DNA of 37,655 nt. Origin: Elusimicrobiota bacterium (GTDB lineage Bacteria > Elusimicrobiota > Elusimicrobia > Elusimicrobiales > UBA9959). This document shows positions 14,963 through 23,274 of the stretch, one piece after another; within the stretch, counting starts at the first letter, position 1; each line of letters begins with the position of its first letter. The stretch lies in NCBI GenBank assembly GCA_003482905.1, contig DMXM01000011.1, positions 1 to 37,655 on the forward strand. Reading direction: 5' to 3'. The notes under the pieces are model-generated. The model was not told the origin of the DNA, searched no databases, and saw nothing but the letters and a program-made list of their open reading frames with translations. The position numbers were made by a program, and so were the translations under genes.

Positions 14963-15739
14963 ATGGACCTGTTCCATTGCGCCCCGCCCTATTTGTACCT
15001 GGCCCTGCTGGTTTTCCTGGCCGGCTTCATCGACGCCATAGCCGGCGGCGGAGGCCTGATCACCCTGCCGGCTTACCTGGCGCACGGCCTCAACCCGGCC
15101 CTGCTGCTGGGCACCAACAAGCTGTCCTCTTCCATGGGGACGGCGGTAGCGGCGGCCCGCTTCTTTAAAGAACTCCGTTTCAGGGCCGACTTCCTGTTCC
15201 TGATCTGCGCGCTGGCCGCCGGCGGCGCCTTCCTGGGGGCGCGCGCCATAGCCCTGGCTCCCCCGGAAACCATACGCTACCTGCTGCTGGTCCTCCTGCC
15301 GCCCGTGTCCATATTCCTGGCGGCAAAAAAGAATTTCGGCTTCGGCGATACCAGCGCCAGATTCACCGAGAACTCGCTGCTGCTGGGACGCGCCGGCGGG
15401 ATTTCTTTTTTTATAAGTATTTACGACGGGTTACTGGGGCCCGGCACGGGCACTTTTCTGGCGCTGTCATACGCGCGGCTTTGCGGCTACGACCTTCTGC
15501 GCGCCACCGCGCTGGCAAAACTTCTTAACCTGGTCTCTAACCTGGCCGCCCTGGCGGCTTTCCTGTACCTGGGCAGGGTAGACCTGAAACTCGGCCTTGC
15601 CATGGGCCTTGCCGGTATGGCCGGCAATTACGCCGGCTCCCACATAGCCCTGAAAAAAGGCGCCTGGGTGATACGCCCCATGCTTTTTCTGGTTTCAACC
15701 GCGCTGCTGGCGAAAATAGCCTGGGATATGGTCAGGTAA
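14963..15739 (+). CDS. TauE/SafE (TSUP) family membrane permease
   Basis: This 258-residue hydrophobic protein has about seven to eight TM segments in two halves that repeat the TSUP signature: GFIDAIAGGGGLITLPA at about 21-37 and IYDGLLGPGTGTF at about 153-165. Family members move sulfite, sulfonates or other small organic anions across the inner membrane. The real substrate cannot be read from sequence. The gene diverges from ade with a 75-base shared upstream region and converges on pgeF, leaving seven bases between stops. The start follows a -10 box directly, suggesting leaderless translation. Confidence 0.88.
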   Translation: MDLFHCAPPYLYLALLVFLAGFIDAIAGGGGLITLPAYLAHGLNPALLLGTNKLSSSMGTAVAAARFFKELRFRADFLFLICALAAGGAFLGARAIALAPPETIRYLLLVLLPPVSIFLAAKKNFGFGDTSARFTENSLLLGRAGGISFFISIYDGLLGPGTGTFLALSYARLCGYDLLRATALAKLLNLVSNLAALAAFLYLGRVDLKLGLAMGLAGMAGNYAGSHIALKKGAWVIRPMLFLVSTALLAKIAWDMVR

Positions 15740-15746
15740 TCCGTCT

Positions 15747-16529
15747 TTATTTCAACATGGCCGCCAGGCCGAAGCGCCCCGTCTTTTCGCCATCCCGCCG
15801 CCAGGAATAGAACATTTCGCTCTCCGAGTAGGTGCAGAGGTGCATGAACTCGTGGCTCTTGACCCCCAGCGTCTCCAGCTGGGAGCGCAGCATTTCGCGC
15901 AGATTAAAATAATGCAGCCCGTCCTTGAGCGACAGAAAGCGCTTGTCCGCCCCCTCTGGATAAAAGGCCTTGAGTTTTTCCATAAAATCGGCGCGTACCG
16001 GGTAATGCGCGGCCGAGATCATGGGGGATACACCGGCAACAATGTCCGCCGGCTCGGTGCCGTAACGTAGCTTCATTACATTAAGAACGGAGGCGTATAC
16101 GCCCAGCAGAGCGCCGCGCCAGCCGCTGTGGACCACCGCTATGGCGCCGCGTTTGATGTCGTAAAAGGCGGTAAGGGCGCAGTCGGCCGATAGCGCCAGC
16201 AGGGGGATCCCCGGGACATTGGTGACCAGCGCGTCCGTATTGTCCGGCGGCTTGCCGCCCCCGCCCTCTACCACGGCCACATTGGCCGTATGGCGCTGGA
16301 GCATGCGCTCCAGGCGGGCGGGCTCGGCCCCCAGGGCCGCGCAGAGCAGGGCGAGGTTCTCCTCAACGCTCTCCAGCCTGTCGCCGGTGCCGGCGCCCAG
16401 GTTAAGCCCGGCGTAAGCGCCGGAACTAACCCCGCCCCGGCGCGTGGAAACCGCGCAAACCAGCCCCATCAGGTTCTTGAAATTATCGAATCTCAACAGT
16501 TTAAGCCCGTTTTTTTCTTCGGTATACAT
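15747..16529 (-). CDS. pgeF: PgeF/YfiH (laccase-domain, DUF152) purine nucleoside/peptidoglycan-editing enzyme
   Basis: This 260-residue protein carries the zinc-binding triad of the YfiH/LACC1 fold: His in LQRHT (about 79), Cys in SADC (about 115) and His in VHSGWRG (about 132). The loop that normally reads GPCIGPCCYEV is altered to SPMISAAHYPV, so the usual cysteines there are absent. YfiH proteins have been described both as peptidoglycan-editing factors and as purine nucleoside phosphorylase/adenosine-deaminase-type enzymes. Start 16529 has a very strong GGGGGAGGGG site. A TTG at 16577 overlapping the upstream stop (TTGA) would add 16 residues. It forms an operon with the DUF2156 gene. 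Confidence 0.85.
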   Translation of the reverse strand: MYTEEKNGLKLLRFDNFKNLMGLVCAVSTRRGGVSSGAYAGLNLGAGTGDRLESVEENLALLCAALGAEPARLERMLQRHTANVAVVEGGGGKPPDNTDALVTNVPGIPLLALSADCALTAFYDIKRGAIAVVHSGWRGALLGVYASVLNVMKLRYGTEPADIVAGVSPMISAAHYPVRADFMEKLKAFYPEGADKRFLSLKDGLHYFNLREMLRSQLETLGVKSHEFMHLCTYSESEMFYSWRRDGEKTGRFGLAAMLK

Positions 16530-16573
16530 TTCCCCTCCCCCTGTTTCCCCGCACGCCTGGCGCGCCGCTGAGT

Positions 16574-17479
16574 TCAAGACTTTAAAGTAAGAATATACGA
16601 CTTTACCACCCGCAAAGGGAAATAGGATTCCTTGGCTTTTTTCAGGCCGGGGATCCCTATATCGTTCTCTTTGTTCAACAGGGTGTATTGCGCTGGGACG
16701 GCCCTGGCCGCCTCGCTGTCGAGAAACTGGTACAGCCCCTTCACCCCGGAATCGGCCTTCTCGAAATTAAGGGTAAAGGTGTCTGCGGTCAGCCGGGAAC
16801 CGAAAGCGAAGCCCGCCAGGCGCCCGCCAATCTCCACGGCTACGCCCGACATCTCAAGCTCATTAAAATGGGTCAGGCCGCTGACTATGGCTTTTCTCTC
16901 GCAGTTGGGGATGTCGGCGATAACCGGCCCGCCCTGCCCTTTCTCCCAATGGTCGAAGAGCTCGAGGCAGCCGCGCAGGCAGCTTCCCTCCAGCGGCCTC
17001 ACCCGCGCGGCGGGCCCTGCGGTCTTGCTGAACTGCGCTATCAGGTTGCGCTTCTTGGAATATTTCCGGCCTTTAAGCTGCGCCATGTCGGAGGTGTTGT
17101 AAATATAATCCCCGTAACCGTACTCCTCCTGTATGGTAAAAGACCTCTCAATGTTTTCGGCCCCTATCGTCTCCACATAATTCTGCGGCACATAATGATA
17201 CACCGCGATGCCCAGCTTCCGGGCGGCCTCGGCGAGCTCTCTTGGGGTGGGATAGCGGAAAGGACGGAGGATAGGCAGCAGCATCCTGCGCCTTGACGGG
17301 TCCTCCATGTCCGCCTCGGAAATATAGAGGGTATCCCCTTCCGCGCGGTAAAAAGCCTCATGGACGCACTCGCTCCAGATTATCATGGAGGCCAGGGAAT
17401 AGGGGCACAGCGGGTAGCGCTGGCCCTCAAAAAAAGGCTTCAGGCGCTTATAATCGTGCGGCTGCAGTTTCTTAAACAT
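16574..17479 (-). CDS. DUF2156 / phosphatidylglycerol lysyltransferase C-domain (GNAT-fold) protein
   Basis: This 301-residue protein begins MFKKLQPHDYKRLKPFF, the usual start of stand-alone DUF2156 proteins. It also has the family motifs LKGRKYSKKRNLIAQF (about 138-153), LNFEKAD (about 228) and LNKENDIGIPGLKKAKESYFP near the C-terminus. These match the aminoacyl-transferring double-GNAT domain of MprF/LPG synthase. Stand-alone members have no membrane flippase and their acceptor is unknown. The open frame continues far upstream, but it overlaps the divergent FkbH-like gene and is low-complexity there, so I start at 17479. It is divergent from the FkbH-like gene and in operon with pgeF. Confidence 0.85.
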   Translation of the reverse strand: MFKKLQPHDYKRLKPFFEGQRYPLCPYSLASMIIWSECVHEAFYRAEGDTLYISEADMEDPSRRRMLLPILRPFRYPTPRELAEAARKLGIAVYHYVPQNYVETIGAENIERSFTIQEEYGYGDYIYNTSDMAQLKGRKYSKKRNLIAQFSKTAGPAARVRPLEGSCLRGCLELFDHWEKGQGGPVIADIPNCERKAIVSGLTHFNELEMSGVAVEIGGRLAGFAFGSRLTADTFTLNFEKADSGVKGLYQFLDSEAARAVPAQYTLLNKENDIGIPGLKKAKESYFPLRVVKSYILTLKS

Positions 17480-17586
17480 TTTTCGCCATAGCGGCCGCCA
17501 CTGCCCTCCATAACCGTCAAACTGATATAATTCGTTCAGCGCCTGCTTCGGCGCGGTAGAGACGTCGGGGACATAGCGGGGAAAAA

Positions 17587-17616
17587 ATCGTAACTTATAT
17601 AGCGTGAACAGGTCAA
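17587..17616 (-). promoter_or_regulatory. Possible promoter for the DUF2156-pgeF operon
   Basis: On the minus strand, TTGACC (17611-17616) and TACGAT (17587-17592) are separated by 18 bases. This would give a leader of about 100 bases. The same stretch must also contain the plus-strand promoter for the FkbH-like gene; TATATA at about 17596-17601 is a weak -10 candidate for it. Confidence 0.35.
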
Positions 17617-17647
17617 CACTCCCACCTTGGCATACAGGGAGGCCGCG

Positions 17648-19324
17648 ATGAGCACAAAGAACAAGAATATATATATCCTGAGTTCCTTCGAATTCTCCGG
17701 CATAGGCCGCGCGCTTGCCCGCGCCGCGGCTCCCGGCATCGCCGCAAGGGTAGAAACTGGAATATACGGTTCGGGAGCCGAAAAAAAAGAGATCCCTAAG
17801 GACGCGCTGCTCATTATTGCCCTCGACCTTTACTCCCTGTTCCCGGATTTCTTCTACGCTCTGCTCCCTATGCACTGCAGCGAAATAGAAGCGCGCTGCA
17901 ATGCCGCCATAGAAAAGATCTCGGCGCTCGCCGACAGACACAACAAGAACGGCGGCAAGGTGCTGATAAACGGCTTTTACTACCCCCCCCGCCTCGGCGC
18001 GTCTATTTTCGACTTCCAGAATTCCGAGGGGCAGATGGTCTGGATAGAGCGCCTGAACGCAAAACTTACGGCTTTCGCTGAAACGCGGGCAGATATTTAT
18101 ATCTTCGGCCTTCAATATTATATGTTCCAGTACGGCGCCGGCAGGGCGATATGCCGCGAGCGGATGTACAGCGAGAACGGTTTTTTTTCCCGCGGCTTCT
18201 CGGCCTACCTGGGCGGCAAGTACGCGCAATTCCTGTCCGCTCTTTTCACGCCGCGTAAAAAGTGCCTGGTCGTAGACCTGGACAATACTCTATGGGGAGG
18301 CATCCTCGGAGAAGACGGGGCCGCCGGCATCGCCATAGGCGGCACGGGCGCCGGGGCGGTCTACCGCGACATACAGCGCGAGATACTTCAATACGCGGAC
18401 CAGGGCATACTTCTCGCCATAAACAGCAAGAACGACGAGGCCGCCGTAAAAGAGGTTTTCGAGGGCCACCCGGGGATGGCCTTGAAGTGGGACGACTTCG
18501 CCGCGCGACTGATAAACTGGGAGAACAAGGCGGCCAATCTGCGCGCGATAGCGGCCAAGCTAAATATCGGGACCGACAGCCTGGTGTTCATAGACGACAG
18601 CCCTTACGAGGTTGAACTTGTCCGAGCTTCGCTTCCGGAGGTGGAGGCGATACGGCTGACCGGCCGCCCGCGCAAGGACCTCGCGACCATACGCGGATTA
18701 ACCTCGTTCGATTTCCTGAAGTATTCCGAAGAGGATATTTCGAGGAAGAAATATTATCAGGCGGAACAGCGCAGGAACGCGGCCAGGGCCGGGGCCGCCG
18801 CCCCTGAAGAGTACTACCGCGGCCTGGAGATGCGTGCGGAGATCTCCCGTGCCGACAGGAGCGCCGTAACCCGCATTGCGCAGCTTACCCAGAAAACCAA
18901 CCAGTTCAATCTTACTACGCGCCGCTATACCCCGGGGGAGATACTCGCCGCGATGGAGTCAGCCGACCGCATAGTTTATTCCCTGCGCCTGTCCGACCGT
19001 TTCGGGGACAGCGGCATAGTCGGGACGGCCGTGGTGCGCAAGGATACCGCCGATTGGGAGATAGAGACGTTCCTGTTAAGCTGCAGGGTTATCGGAAGAA
19101 CTGTGGAAACGGCGCTATTGGCCTTTATCCAGGCGGACGCCGTCAAAGCCGGAGCAGAGAGACTGATTGGCCGCTACCTCCCCACCGACAGGAACGGAGT
19201 AGCAAAAGATTTCTATAAAAATAACGGGTTTACGCGGGCCGGGAGGGATTGGGTTCTGCGCCGCCGCGCCCGCAAGATAGCATTCCCCGCCTGGATAAAA
19301 CCAGTGCGCCCGGGAAAACTATAA
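17648..19324 (+). CDS. FkbH-like HAD-IIIC protein with C-terminal GNAT-like domain
   Basis: This 558-residue protein has an N-terminal SGNH-like segment of about 200 residues. The HAD-IIIC domain follows, with VVDLDNTLWGGILGEDG (nucleophile D210), NSKND, and FIDDSPYE for the Mg-binding acidic pair. The C-terminal region (about 390-545) contains QLTQKTNQFNLTTRRY and LPTDRNGVAKDFYKNNGF, as in FkbH. FkbH proteins load glyceryl units from 1,3-bisphosphoglycerate onto an acyl carrier protein. No ACP or polyketide gene is visible nearby, so the acceptor is open. ATG 17648 has a GGGAGG site at good spacing; an upstream in-frame start at 17627 is less likely. A histidine kinase gene follows after 13 bases. 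Confidence 0.88.
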   Translation: MSTKNKNIYILSSFEFSGIGRALARAAAPGIAARVETGIYGSGAEKKEIPKDALLIIALDLYSLFPDFFYALLPMHCSEIEARCNAAIEKISALADRHNKNGGKVLINGFYYPPRLGASIFDFQNSEGQMVWIERLNAKLTAFAETRADIYIFGLQYYMFQYGAGRAICRERMYSENGFFSRGFSAYLGGKYAQFLSALFTPRKKCLVVDLDNTLWGGILGEDGAAGIAIGGTGAGAVYRDIQREILQYADQGILLAINSKNDEAAVKEVFEGHPGMALKWDDFAARLINWENKAANLRAIAAKLNIGTDSLVFIDDSPYEVELVRASLPEVEAIRLTGRPRKDLATIRGLTSFDFLKYSEEDISRKKYYQAEQRRNAARAGAAAPEEYYRGLEMRAEISRADRSAVTRIAQLTQKTNQFNLTTRRYTPGEILAAMESADRIVYSLRLSDRFGDSGIVGTAVVRKDTADWEIETFLLSCRVIGRTVETALLAFIQADAVKAGAERLIGRYLPTDRNGVAKDFYKNNGFTRAGRDWVLRRRARKIAFPAWIKPVRPGKL

Positions 19325-19337
19325 GGATGTCGACCGT

Positions 19338-21794
19338 ATGCTGACACACCTGAAGGCGGCGGGCTTATTCCGCATTTTTATTTTATTATCCGCGGCGGCT
19401 GTTACACTGGTGCCGTCGGAACAGCGCGCAGCGCTCCTGCTCGCTTTTGAGACGCTGGCGAGTTTTGGGGTTGTCGCGTTCGTTCTTTTGGATAAGACGC
19501 GGCACGACCATGACTGGAGCGTCGCGGCCGCGGCGTTATTATCCGGCAATATCTTTTGCCTTTTGAACCACAACCTGCAGGAACCATCAAAATGGCTGTT
19601 CCCCATGGAGGAAGCCTCCTATACCATATACATTCTTGCCGCCGCCTGTTATCTTATCCGCACCTATTATTCAAATGCGCGTTTTGAGAAGGCGGAGGCC
19701 GGAGTATTTGCCCTTTTATTCGCGGGGTTCGCGTTTTTGTCCGCGCGTTACGTGCTATTCCCGTTCTTCCAGGCCGGCCATTACGCTTCCGCATTTTTCT
19801 ACATTAGTTCCACGCTATACCGCTTCACAGAGGCGATCGTGGTCGCTATAGCATTGCTTCTCTGCATGAAGGCGCGTTCGCGTTATTGGTTTTACATGAT
19901 GCACGGGATAACGCTGCTTTCAATTTCGTCCATCGCGCTTGGCTATAACACCGGGGTTATGAACGAGAGCGGCATCCCTGTTCAGGAATATGGCTGGCTT
20001 TGGGGGATCCTGATCATTCTGGCCGCGCAGACATACCAAGGCCGGTCCAATCCCCCTTTCGCAAGATGGGACAGCGCCAGAGTGCGCCTGGTCTGGTTCA
20101 TCTTTCTTTTCAATGTCGCGCTGCTGCTGTTGCTCTACTTGTCGGAGGCTTTCGTTGCCAGGGACGCCTTTCAACTGACCTCGCTCCTCTTCATCGTCCT
20201 CGGGCTCTGGTTCGTAGCCAACCTTATCGCGTTCAGGATCTCCGAGGATATCTATCTACTGCTGGATAATCTGCAGGGCGGACGGGACATACCGGCACGG
20301 ACGGCTTTCGGGCTGAATATTTACGAAGCCGAATTATTCGCCGAGAAGCTGAAGACGGCTTACGATACTATAAAGTCCCAATCGCAAATGGCCGCGCTAG
20401 CGGAACTGTCTGCCCAAGTAGCCCACGACATACGGAGTCCTTTGGCCGCTCTGGACACGGTTCTGGGAGACACATCGCAACTTCCGGAAGAAAAGCGGAC
20501 AATGATACGGGCCGCCGTGGGCCGGATCAAAGACATAGCCAACGACCTACTTGAGAAACATAGGCGAAAATCGTCCACCTCCGCGCTTTCTGCCGCGGCG
20601 GAACCGGCGGGCGTTCACCTTCTCTCCGCCATTATTGAGCCAGCGATAACCGAAAAACGCCTTCAGTTCCGCGGCAATCCGAGGGTAGAGATTTATTCGT
20701 CCCTCGGTCCGGATTCCTACGGTCTTTTCGCGGAGATACAGCCGGTAGAATTCAAGAGGACACTCTCCAACCTGATAAATAACGGGGTGGAGTCCCTCGG
20801 CGATTCCGGAACGGTCACTATCACCCTGGGGCAAAAGGACGGGAAAGCGTTGGTGGTGATCAGCGACAACGGCAAAGGTATCCCCCCCGAAATACTGCCT
20901 AATCTGGGTCAAAGGGGCGGAACGCATGGAAAGCCCGGCGGTTCCGGACTCGGCCTGTATCACGCAAGGACGACGATCGAATCCTGGGGGGGCGTCCTGG
21001 AGATCGGCTCCGAGCCCGGAAAGGGCGCAACCGTGACAATAAGCCTCCCCCGCTCACCGGCCCCGCGGTGGTTCGTGCCGGCCATACTGCTCCATCCCGG
21101 TAATACCGTCGTTGTGCTGGACGACGACGCCGGCATACATCAAGTCTGGCAGGGACGCGTCGACGGCCTTGGCGCCGCCGGGAAAGATCTGCGGCTGCTG
21201 CATTTTTACTCCCCGGCGGAATTCAGGGCCTGGGTAAGCTCCGCGACGACAGACCGTCACAAAGCCGTGTATCTGCTCGACTACGAACTCCTTGGCTATA
21301 CTGAAACCGGCCTGAGCCTGGCTGAAGAGTCCGGGATAGGGGAGCGGACCATACTTGTAACCAGCCGCTACGAAGAAGAGGATATTCCAGCGCGATGCGC
21401 TGCTTTAGGGGCACGAATGATCCCAAAATGCTTCTCCGGACTGGTTCCCATCACCATACAGGATGCAACACTACATTCCGGCCTGGCTGTTCTACTGGAC
21501 GACGACGCGCTTGTAAGGATGAATTGGAAAGCGGCCGCCAGAAAAGCGGGGTGTGAGTTGCGGGCATTCTCCGAACCGGAAACAATGATGAGGGAAGTCG
21601 CCGCGCTTGGGAAAGACACTACTTTCTATATCGATTCGGAATTAGAAGGACAGATAAAAGGCGAGGAAATAGCTATAAAAATAAAAGATATGGGGTTCTG
21701 GAATATCACCCTGGAAACAGGACACCCCGCTGAAAGATTTCACGCCCTACCCTGGCTTAAGATCTCCGGAAAGGAACCTCCATGGAAACCTTAA
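19338..21794 (+). CDS. Polytopic hybrid sensor histidine kinase with two C-terminal receiver domains
   Basis: This 818-residue protein has eight or more TM helices within residues 10-300 and no large periplasmic loop. A HisKA-type helix follows, with H363 in VAHDIRSPLAAL. The HATPase domain has NGVESL (482-487), SDNGKGIP (509-516) and GGSGLGL (534-540). Two receiver-like domains end the protein: REC1 with LDDD and acceptor D648 plus K697, and REC2 with LLDDD (719-723) and D766, the latter diverged. Membrane-integral input without a periplasmic sensor suggests detection of a hydrophobic or membrane-state signal (inference). It follows the FkbH-like gene by 13 bases with AAGGA as ribosome site. 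No DNA-binding response regulator lies beside it. Confidence 0.9.
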   Translation: MLTHLKAAGLFRIFILLSAAAVTLVPSEQRAALLLAFETLASFGVVAFVLLDKTRHDHDWSVAAAALLSGNIFCLLNHNLQEPSKWLFPMEEASYTIYILAAACYLIRTYYSNARFEKAEAGVFALLFAGFAFLSARYVLFPFFQAGHYASAFFYISSTLYRFTEAIVVAIALLLCMKARSRYWFYMMHGITLLSISSIALGYNTGVMNESGIPVQEYGWLWGILIILAAQTYQGRSNPPFARWDSARVRLVWFIFLFNVALLLLLYLSEAFVARDAFQLTSLLFIVLGLWFVANLIAFRISEDIYLLLDNLQGGRDIPARTAFGLNIYEAELFAEKLKTAYDTIKSQSQMAALAELSAQVAHDIRSPLAALDTVLGDTSQLPEEKRTMIRAAVGRIKDIANDLLEKHRRKSSTSALSAAAEPAGVHLLSAIIEPAITEKRLQFRGNPRVEIYSSLGPDSYGLFAEIQPVEFKRTLSNLINNGVESLGDSGTVTITLGQKDGKALVVISDNGKGIPPEILPNLGQRGGTHGKPGGSGLGLYHARTTIESWGGVLEIGSEPGKGATVTISLPRSPAPRWFVPAILLHPGNTVVVLDDDAGIHQVWQGRVDGLGAAGKDLRLLHFYSPAEFRAWVSSATTDRHKAVYLLDYELLGYTETGLSLAEESGIGERTILVTSRYEEEDIPARCAALGARMIPKCFSGLVPITIQDATLHSGLAVLLDDDALVRMNWKAAARKAGCELRAFSEPETMMREVAALGKDTTFYIDSELEGQIKGEEIAIKIKDMGFWNITLETGHPAERFHALPWLKISGKEPPWKP

Positions 21795-21811
21795 AATTTA
21801 ACCCGCCTAAT

Positions 21812-21842
21812 AAAAAAAGCCCGGGAGGTCCGGGCTTTTTTT
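21812..21842. terminator. Bidirectional intrinsic terminator
   Basis: Stem GCCCGG (21819-21824) and CCGGGC (21830-21835) enclose the loop GAGGT. Seven A precede the stem and seven T follow it, so it works for both converging genes: the histidine kinase ending at 21794 and the carboxypeptidase ending at 21858. Confidence 0.93.
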
Positions 21843-21857
21843 ATGGCGGGCAGTTAA

Positions 21858-23147
21858 TTATATCGCTTTATACGGGTTATCCGTTACGCTCAGCAGGTGG
21901 ACGGCGGCTTTTATATTGTTGGTGACGGCCTTGGTTAATATGGCCGCCCCGGGGTAAAAGCCACGCCCCTCCAGCTCAAAGGTGAAGGCGAAGATGCCGG
22001 CCGCGGCGTAAGCCCAGTCGCAGCTGTCTCCGGTGGCAATGTACATCTCGCTTGATTTATACGACCGGTAGCCGGTCAGTTTCCCCATGGCGGCGCCCAC
22101 TTTCTCGAACACCTGCCTATCCTTGGCGTCGGGGACGTCGGCGTCGTTGCCGCCCCAGGGATAAAGGATCTCTCCGGCGTAAGAGTGGTAGCTTATGTGG
22201 GTCTTCAGGTTCTTACGCGCCTCAATGAATTTTTTAAGAGCCTGGCTCTCCGGCTCGGAGAACGCTTTAGGGCCGCAATAAGTGTCGGAACCCGGGTAGG
22301 TGGAGGCGCCGGCCTCGCACCACCAAGAGTCGAAATTTCGGTTGAGGTCCACGCCCCTGGATTTGTCGGGATTAACGCTCATGTTCTTGCGATGGTACTG
22401 ATAGTTCCCGCCCTTGATATCGTACTCTACGCCGTCGGGATTGCCCATCGGTATCACGTATATGTCCAGTTTGGAGATGTAGGCCTTGATCTCGGCGTCG
22501 TTCCTGTGGTCCAGAAGCCAGGCGGCCAGGAGCAGCGGCACCTCGTTAGCGAGATGTTCGCGGGCGTGCACATTGCCCAAGTACAGCGCTCCAGGCTTGG
22601 AGCTCGCCTCCTCGCCCCGCGCACTGGAATTTATGCGCAGACACCAGATGTCGCGGCCTTCTACGGTCCTGCCTATAGAAAAAAGGGAGGCGATATCTGA
22701 ATTTTTTGCCGCCATCTCCTTAAGCAAGTCGGTCGTTTCCTTATAGTTATGGTAGGCGGCGTCGACGGCGGGAAAATCCCTGCTCTGCCGGGCTACGTAC
22801 TCGGCAAAGGTTATCCGGTTCTTAACCTCGAAAGCCCTGGACGAAAGCTGCCCCATCGTGTGCGGACCGGCAAAGCCCGAGACGCTGTCTTTACCTATCT
22901 CCACTATATCCAGGCCGGCCTCCAGCAAGCGGGTACGGGCGTACTTATCCAAGGCTTTCACGGTAACCCAGTATCGGCCGTCCTCGGCGGCTGAAAGCGT
23001 CGATTTCCCCGTTACGGGTTCCGGAGCCTGAGCGGGAGCTACGGATGTTATCTCTTTGAGGAGCTGGTTGAAGGATATGTTCTCTTGGGCCTCAACGGAA
23101 GTTGAAAGAATTCCTAGGAAAGCGATGGAAATTAAAATCTTCTTCAT
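21858..23147 (-). CDS. Secreted M14 zinc carboxypeptidase
   Basis: This 429-residue protein has a signal peptide (residues 1-20, ending VEA), a propeptide-like region of about 100 residues and a peptidase M14 domain. Zinc ligands are in NVHAREH (HxxE pattern) and the later HISYHSYAG. The substrate-binding Arg is in DLNRNFD, and the general-base Glu is in FTFELEGRGF near the C-terminus. The family removes C-terminal residues from peptides. Start 23147 follows GGAGG by eight bases and begins a clean signal peptide; the frame extends nine codons upstream. A good promoter and the bidirectional terminator make it a single-gene unit. It probably serves external peptide breakdown, like the clostripain-type protease further right. 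Confidence 0.92.
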   Translation of the reverse strand: MKKILISIAFLGILSTSVEAQENISFNQLLKEITSVAPAQAPEPVTGKSTLSAAEDGRYWVTVKALDKYARTRLLEAGLDIVEIGKDSVSGFAGPHTMGQLSSRAFEVKNRITFAEYVARQSRDFPAVDAAYHNYKETTDLLKEMAAKNSDIASLFSIGRTVEGRDIWCLRINSSARGEEASSKPGALYLGNVHAREHLANEVPLLLAAWLLDHRNDAEIKAYISKLDIYVIPMGNPDGVEYDIKGGNYQYHRKNMSVNPDKSRGVDLNRNFDSWWCEAGASTYPGSDTYCGPKAFSEPESQALKKFIEARKNLKTHISYHSYAGEILYPWGGNDADVPDAKDRQVFEKVGAAMGKLTGYRSYKSSEMYIATGDSCDWAYAAAGIFAFTFELEGRGFYPGAAILTKAVTNNIKAAVHLLSVTDNPYKAI

Positions 23148-23198
23148 GCTGCGAGCCTCCGCTGTTGCCAACACTTGACCATAATCAATAGTTTATTA

Positions 23199-23227
23199 AT
23201 TATAGGCCTAAAAGTGAAATTCGGCAA
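23199..23227 (-). promoter_or_regulatory. Promoter of the M14 carboxypeptidase gene
   Basis: Minus-strand TTGCCG (23222-23227), 17-base spacer, TATAAT (23199-23204). The predicted leader is about 45 bases and contains the GGAGG site before the ATG at 23147. Confidence 0.65.
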
Positions 23228-23247
23228 GGACTAATGACCCATCCCGG

Positions 23248-23267
23248 CATAGGCCTTTGGGCCTATG
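23248..23267. other. Perfect 8-bp hairpin after the CcdA-like gene
   Basis: CATAGGCC (23248-23255) and GGCCTATG (23260-23267) enclose TTTG. It lies eight bases past the minus-strand stop at 23275, where a terminator is expected, but no T run follows on the minus strand. It may be a weak terminator or an RNA-stabilising hairpin. Confidence 0.5.
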
Positions 23268-23274
23268 ATAAATG

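Noticed and set aside
17480..18229. N-terminal extension of the DUF2156 frame by about 250 codons
   Set aside because: It overlaps the well-supported FkbH-like gene on the other strand and has no family similarity. DUF2156 proteins start at the MFKKL position.
23248..23267. Perfect hairpin considered as a full intrinsic terminator
   Set aside because: No T run follows it on the minus strand, so it is listed only as a hairpin with a possible terminator role.
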